A stretch of 64,000 bases of DNA from Schizophyllum amplum (lineage: Eukaryota > Basidiomycota > Agaricomycetes > Agaricales > Schizophyllaceae): positions 372,001 to 436,000 of the forward strand of contig VDMD01000024.1 in NCBI GenBank assembly GCA_007026445.1, given 5' to 3'. A program made the position numbers and the translations under genes. This document shows, piece after piece, positions 58,201-64,000 of the stretch (position 1 is its first letter; every line of letters starts with the position of its first letter). Below the pieces are notes generated by a model, which was not told where the DNA came from, did no database searches, and saw nothing but the letters and a program-made list of their open reading frames with translations.

Positions 58201-61200
58201 GCAAGACAATACGACACTCGCGCAGACGCGTCTTCAAGGCGCGGAGCTTGTTTTTGTACGCATCGCCGTCCGGCGTCTTGGGGACTCCTGCCTCGTCCGA
58301 ATCGTCCGATACCTCCGTCGAAGGTGAGTCCGCCCGCTGCTTGCCCTTGCCAGGGCCTGCCTCGGCATCCGATTCATCGACTTCGTCTTCCGATTGAGCG
58401 TCAGTGTAGGCCTTCTTCAGCTCGTCGCCCTTCTTTCGGTGCTCGTCCAGGACGGACACAATGTCCGATTGCATGGATTCCGCTGCTTGTAGCGCTTGCT
58501 CGAGAACGGCCAGCGATTTGCGCTCGCGCTTAGGATCGCCCGCTAGCTGCTGAACCAGCTGCGCCTGGCGGGTGAGGAGGAGGATCTGACCAACGCACGT
58601 AAGATACAGTCTTCACAATAGAACTTGCCCTTACCTTTGACTTCCGGTCGTCCATCGTATTTTTCCAGTTCTGGTCACGCATGGACTGGGTCTTATGTCA
58701 GCAATCAAGCTTCCCGAGATCATATTAAGCAAATCATACCTCGAGCACCTGCTCCATGGATTTGAGCGGAGCTTTTACGACTTTGTCGCCTAGTTGGCGC
58801 TGTAACTGACCGACTTGAGGATGCGTGCAAATGGCGCGCAAACGACGGATAGACGTGCGTAGGAGGCTGCTGTCCAGCTCCCACCCTTCAGATGCAGCAA
58901 CTCCGCGAGAATCGAGGCCGAGCTCAAAGAGAATGCGGTCGAGCGCCTCGTCGTACACCTGTGAATATGGTCAAGAGACCCACCAGATCTGTCTGACCGA
59001 GGCTCTCTTACATGCCGTTCTACTCGACCCATCTCAACCGGAACGACGTATCGAGTTTGTTGAGGAATCGTTAGCTCGTCCTTCACGGAAGCTTTGACGG
59101 TCCTGATCAAGGTATCAACGCAAAGGCATCATGCAGAGAAAAAGGCACGAACCGAACCGCGTACTGCTGGATGAATGCAGTAAAGTGCGCCGCGTACGCA
59201 GGCAACATCAGCCGGTTCCACAACCTGCTCGATCCAACCACATCATCCACGCGCAGGAACCTGTCATCATTGAGTCGACACGCCCATCGGATCATCTTAC
59301 TGGTCGCGCTCACCGCAGAACATGTATAAGATCAGACACCTGCTGGCGCGCTGGGCGTGCCCCGAAACGCGTACGAAGCGTTCCTCGGTATCAGCGACAC
59401 CATGTCCCTGAAGGAAGAGGTCAGTGATAGAAATGGACAGCAGTAGACGTGCCACTTACTCGGTCTTTCCTCCTCCGACCATCTGTACCTCGTCCATGAC
59501 CACACGGCTCCATTCGCAGATGACCAACGGGCTCCGCGGCCGGTCTACATTCGCGTAGACAACGTCCTGCCGCCTCGGGCGCTCGCGCGCCGGCAGTGCC
59601 ACCGCCAATTCTGACGCGAGCACGCGATACGTTACAATCACGACGTCGTACGAATTCACCCACTCGGGGAAGTCTTGCGGATATTCCGCGTCCGCGTCCA
59701 CGACTGGCGTCGCCGACTTAGAGGCCTTCTTCGTCGCTTTCGTCTTCGCCGCTTTCGCTGCCGCATCCTTTTTGCTGACGCGCTGCTTCGGGCTGCTGAA
59801 GCCTTCGTAGCGTTCTTCTTCGGCTTCCCGTTCAGCTTATGGACGCGGTCGTACTCAGATTGTTTGCGGAAGATGGGCACGGGGACATTAGTCCAGCCAT
59901 CATAGACGAGAACCTTGAGTGAAGGCGGCATGATTGGCGAGCTCTTCGCACCACTGCGCGGCCAGCGTGGACAGGCGTAACAATGAGTGTCGTCTGTAAG
60001 CGGTCACTTTAAGCCAGCGGAACATGCAAGTAGCAATTACCGTACCTTGACAGTCCGCACCTCAACTTTGGCCTCAGAGTCCAACGTTTCTGAGACGGAT
60101 TCCGCTGAGCATCCTTTGCTCGCGTTAGCAAAATCAGAGATATGGTCTCGAGCGTCTTCCCGGACCCGGCTCTTCTGCTAGGATCGCCCCTAACGCTAGA
60201 TTGGTGTCCTCTGGGCCCGTAAGGGGAAACAGCGGAAGAGAGCCGGTTGAGGGTAGAAATCGCGACCACCAGACGTGACCTTATCCCAAAGCTGAAGCTG
60301 CTAGCAGGCTTCGGGATGAGGTTACCGTCGGCGGAAAAGTCCAAGCCTTCATGACCAAGGAGGAAGTGCACGCTTCGACGCTGGAATGTAGGAGCGTGGG
60401 CTTCAGATCCATCGGCTGCGCGTAGTCTTGCACAGACCGCGAAGCTGGCATGGGCGCCGGATGCAAGATAGAGTAGAAGAATGGAATATCGACGGCGTTT
60501 CTGGGTAACGTGACCTTCGGATACGACGGGCGGGAAGACATATGTGAAGAGGCGGCGCTGGGCGTCTTCCAACAAGGCTTGCTGCACTTTCCCCGGGGGC
60601 CTACAGCCCTTTAATGGCTGTTTGTCGCCGGGGACGAACGACACGTCCAAAGGCAAGCTGAAGTTGCAGGGTATGTTCGTCTTGCCGCGACCGCAGAAGG
60701 AGGGAGAGCGACACAGGTCATGCTGGCAGATAGCTCGACGTGGCCGTAGCGGTGGAGGAGGAAGATGGCAGAGAAGAGGTCCTGTGCGGCCTGAACATCG
60801 TTGTAGTCCTGGCCTTCAAGTCCGCGTTGACATCAAAGTGAGGAAGAGAAGCAGCCACGCGGGAGCGGCAGATTGCTCTACATACACAACGACACGCTGC
60901 GCAGCGTCAGGGGAGCGTGTTAGGCGTATTGTGGGCAGCTGCACTGTGAGTGGATCCTGGTCGTCCGGGTCTCGTAGTTCGTCTATCGCACGCGCGAGAC
61001 TTTCTTCCTCTGAAGCCCACCCACGTCGAGAGGCCTTTCATCGGTTAATACTGGTTAGACCATGGCATCCGAAGGGGACATAGCTCGTGAACCCGATGTG
61101 AACGTATGTCGAAGCAGCAATATGGGGTCTCCAGCATCTGTAGGCGCTGCTATAGGCGAGATAGGTTCAATGGGGGGATAAGGCATGGATTCTTGATCGT

Positions 61201-61488
61201 CCGTGTCGTTCTCGACGTCCCTCGCAGCAGCGCCACCTTCGTGCGTCGGACACGCTTTCGAGGGGACACCTTGCTTGGAGGGGCCGCGCGCTTCTTCCCA
61301 ACGATCACGGTCTCTTCGCACTCTTCTTGTTGATCAGAGTGAAGAAGCGCAATCAGTGCGGGGATATTGAGAACCGGTCGAAAAGGGCCATCCTCATTGT
61401 ACGGCGGCCGAAGATAGCGTTGGGGCAGGGCACGCAGGGAGTGAACGTGGATGGACTCAGTCGTCCTCGCGGGACGTAGATGGTCCAT
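55299..61488 (-). CDS. SNF2-family ATPase with RING finger (Irc20/SHPRH-like)
   Basis: A large chromatin and DNA-repair type protein: a split SNF2 ATPase with a RING E3 ligase domain between the lobes, as in Irc20 and SHPRH. ATG 61488 opens MDHLRPARTTESIHVHSL. Landmarks in order: Walker A (AILAEEPG, then GKTLETISLILL), motif II VVMDEVQMV with DEVQ instead of DEAH, as in this subgroup, a coiled-coil stretch, the RING (CILCRCEF, then CAHIYC, then GKTCPVCR), and motif VI AIARIDRMGQTRSTEVY. The end reads AVAGPSRLRE. Many introns. The 60.1-60.6 kb part needs several single-base frame corrections, including one exactly in Walker A, so the gene as read would be broken there. Nuclear location is inferred. 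Confidence 0.8.
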
Positions 61489-62380
61489 AGTATGGGGTAA
61501 GGGCCAAGAGAAAGCGAGTATATGCGCGGGTCTGGCGTATTGTGGTGTGGTCAAAGAACAAGGTCCGAGCTTAGACCGACGCGTTGTATTGTTCTATTAG
61601 GCGCCAAAGATCATGTGACTCATCTGACTCGTGGCTCGGAGCCGAAGCTCTTGCCGATGTCGAACCACGTGGATAACGTCACTAGGCTCTACATAGACCG
61701 TCGAGGTTGCACTTGCTTCCTAACTTCCAAACAGCAAGGATAGGAGAGGACATGCTGCCAGAGCTCTGACGGGGCAAGCGAGGGAAAAGGTCTCCTCAAT
61801 AGCTCAGTGGTCCAATGAGTCATCAGCACGCCAAGACGCGTTCATGACTTCCTCGCGTTGGGACGAGGCACTTGTCTCAACATCCACTCGGCGTCGAGTC
61901 TCACGCGCGGCTGTCGTCAAGCTCTGCCGCCTTGAAAAGCCTGCAGGAAGATCAAGTTCCGTGCCGCGGTGTGCTTATTCCCGGCGGCAGAGCGCGGCAT
62001 TTAAACTTCCACTAGTCTCGGATGGCGACGAAGAAGGCACTGTGGGATCCCGTGTTGGGATCCGCGGGAGCCCGAGTCGGAGTCGATCAGCTCGGTGGGC
62101 CTGCGACTCCGAGTTCTCAGCCCGTTGCAGTTGAGAAGAAGATAGCCATGCGATAAATTGTTGATGTTGTACAGCATACGTATCCAAGAAGATAGCTAGA
62201 GGGCAGGAATCCGGGAAACTGGGAGCTTGTAGGGTTCTTGCTCACGGAATATGTCCGGTTTGAGCCGACGTGATTATTACATAGAGTAGGTACTTAGAGG
62301 TTTTAGATCTGTTGGTACGCGTGAGAAAAGACGATTTCGGCCACGAGAGGAAAATCAGACGCACGAAAACAATAAAGAGA
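61489..62380. other. Intergenic region
   Basis: Promoter side of the SNF2/RING gene and 3' side of the UbiA gene. GGGATCC occurs twice in a short imperfect repeat at about 62044-62062. A tRNA-like D-arm at about 61800 is not supported by the rest of a tRNA. Confidence 0.35.
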
Positions 62381-63499
62381 TCAAGCAAACGTTACAAGGC
62401 GGAAAATCGCGCTGAAGTGGCAGGTGATGAACCACATCTGGGGCCACGTCAGTCTGGGCGCGCCACCGACATCGAATCGCGGCCACTCACGTTGTACCAC
62501 CAATAAGAGTTCTGTCAGCCTCCTGGGAATGGTCCCGGATAAATTTAACGGACGTCGTCGTCGCCAGGCCACAAAAGATGAGATCGTAGCCGGCCGGAGG
62601 GAGACCATAGGTAGACTAGCCCTGCGGTCCAGGCGAGGATTCATCGCCACCAGGGCGAGCCTTCCACCATGCCGGGGGAACATCATGGCGACAGTGGTTG
62701 CGCCCGACGGCCGCGTCGCCGTCACGGTCGCGAAAGTCCTGCGCATGACCCTAAACGCGCACGATGTCGCTAGTACACTAGGTCGTTGTCAAGCGACATG
62801 CGAGCACTCACCGTGGTTGTGAAGATGGCAGCCTCGACCAAGATGGCCAGAGCTGCGCTGGTCGAGAGCGGTATGTCGCCGCCGAAAAGAACGCCGATCC
62901 CCCAAAAGTAGTGGCATAGCCGACGGCGCAGATGAGGGACTTGAGATACCAAACGGTGGAAAGGCCGCATTCATTGTAGCCGTAAATCGCGATCAAGTGG
63001 ATGAAGCTCGGTGCGAGGACGCCGTGGGCGGCGGAGAAAGCCAGTGACGCGCGATGAAGGTGAGGTAGAGGATGTGAGCAGCGTCGGCGAGATACGCCGG
63101 AGACGATAGGGCGATCAGGCTTCCCCGCGCGGTCCTCCTCAAGGCCGACCGTCTGGTTCTTGATCTATCGAGCGTTAGAGAGGCGGGGTTGGATAGCCGC
63201 GGTGGACGTACCTCGAATGCGATGAGATGAAGCTCGAGGAAGAGGAAGCCGTTGACGAAGGAGGCGAGGTCAGTAGGGACGACCAGGGCCATGCCTGCCA
63301 TCATCTAGCGGTGACAGGTCAGCACTACGGTTCGCGCAAACGAGGAGGGAGGACGCACGGAGGGTAGCACTGTCGACACGATGTCAGATTTATTGAAGAG
63401 GAAGATGGTGTGCGCCAAGTCGGCCGCCGAGCTGAGCAGCGCGCGAGGACCCCGCAAGGCACAAGCAAGGGGGAACGAAGAGGGTGGGTGCGAGAGCAT
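62381..63499 (-). CDS. UbiA-family prenyltransferase (frame disrupted)
   Basis: A membrane-embedded prenyltransferase. The first Asp-rich motif is degenerate (NQTVGLEEDRAGKPDRPI), as in a fungal-specific UbiA branch. The second is AQDFRDRDGDAAVGR. Transmembrane pieces include DLASFVNGFLFLELHLIAF, IGVLFGGDIPLSTSAAL and ILAWTAGLVYLW. The end reads SYWWYN, then MWFITCHFSAIFRL. Relatives attach prenyl chains to aromatic or other acceptors in quinone or meroterpenoid pathways; the substrate here is unknown and no clear biosynthetic cluster is visible. At least six to eight single-base frame breaks in 0.9 kb are needed to connect these pieces, for example in the C-run 62899-62903. The start ATG 63499 is tentative. 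Confidence 0.65.
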
Positions 63500-64000
63500 T
63501 ATAAACACGGCTCGATGAGGACGAGTTCGGGATATACAGAGATGTTGGGCAACAGTGAGTTGTGAGTATGTGAGAGGTCGTACATGTCGCTTTTATACCC
63601 CATGCGTCGCCAGACACTGGCGCAATGCGCGTGTCCTTTGGCCCGCAACGAAAACAAGCGAACCCTGGCGTCACGATTCACAAGCCGGTTGTTTGTTCGA
63701 CCGCATGTCGAATTCGGAAATTAACGACAGGCGCGCGCGACGGGTACACACATTAAATGATACTGAGGAGGCCAGGGATCGATGCCGCGGTGGGGAGGAC
63801 GCGCGCAGTGGTGCGCGTTGGTAAGGCTATTCGACCAAACCTGTTTGAGAAACAAAGTACCGGCGGAGAGGAAAGCACCTTCGCGTCACTTCGGTGCGCA
63901 GGAGTCCGGCAGAGCAGAGAGCCAGTCCCGATTTGGGCCGTATGTCGGCAGTTGTCCGAAAAGCAAGGCGCGACGAGCCTCGATTGCAAGCTCAGATCCC
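63500..64000. other. Right edge of the window
   Basis: Upstream flank of the UbiA gene. The first exon of that gene may lie here instead of at 63499, but I cannot decide. No other feature was seen. Confidence 0.3.

Noticed and set aside
61795..61870. tRNA-like D-arm (TAGCTCAGTGG)
   Set aside because: The A-box is perfect, but there is no B-box at the right distance and the acceptor stem does not pair.

Overview
The window is nuclear DNA of a filamentous basidiomycete, most likely an Agaricomycete of polypore type. It is GC-rich, genes are dense on both strands, and most are split by many 45-60 bp GT-AG introns with CTNAY-like branch points. The gene content is fungal: mitochondrial RNA polymerase, RPN9, AP-1 beta-adaptin, glycogen phosphorylase, GH30 glucanases, and F-box and MYND proteins. 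I see no rRNA, CRISPR array or convincing tRNA.

Layout. At 0-9.3 kb lie the tail of an unidentified gene, a MYND protein (-), the divergently transcribed mitochondrial RNA polymerase RPO41 (+), and a 2.7 kb gene-poor stretch with a small inverted-repeat element. At 9.3-18.1 kb lie a double-telobox telomere-type Myb protein (-), an F-box/leucine-rich protein (-), a hypothetical membrane-anchored protein (-) and proteasome lid subunit RPN9 (+). At 18.8-32.8 kb lie a single-pass membrane protein (+), an SMP/LEA-like protein (-), a six-blade Kelch protein (-), F-box protein A (-), a 560 bp foldback element with 213 bp inverted arms, a second membrane protein (+) and F-box protein B (+). At 33-43.6 kb two GH30 glucanases in inverted orientation flank a small ORF with a PP1-docking motif and beta-adaptin APL2. 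At 44.3-51.8 kb two MYND paralogs in inverted orientation flank a small hypothetical gene and glycogen phosphorylase GPH1. At 52.3-64 kb lie an SV2-like MFS transporter (-), a large SNF2/RING protein of the Irc20/SHPRH type (-) and a UbiA-family prenyltransferase (-).

Two themes stand out. First, four paralogous gene pairs (membrane protein, F-box, GH30, MYND) sit within 33 kb, three of them inverted, and the foldback element lies between the two membrane/F-box sets. Second, many otherwise well-formed genes need single-base frame corrections, often at homopolymers: the telobox gene, both F-box paralogs, membrane protein B, the SNF2/RING gene and above all the UbiA gene. RPO41, RPN9, APL2 and GPH1 read cleanly where I followed them. 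Uncorrected sequencing indels are the simplest explanation; pseudogenisation of accessory genes is the alternative.
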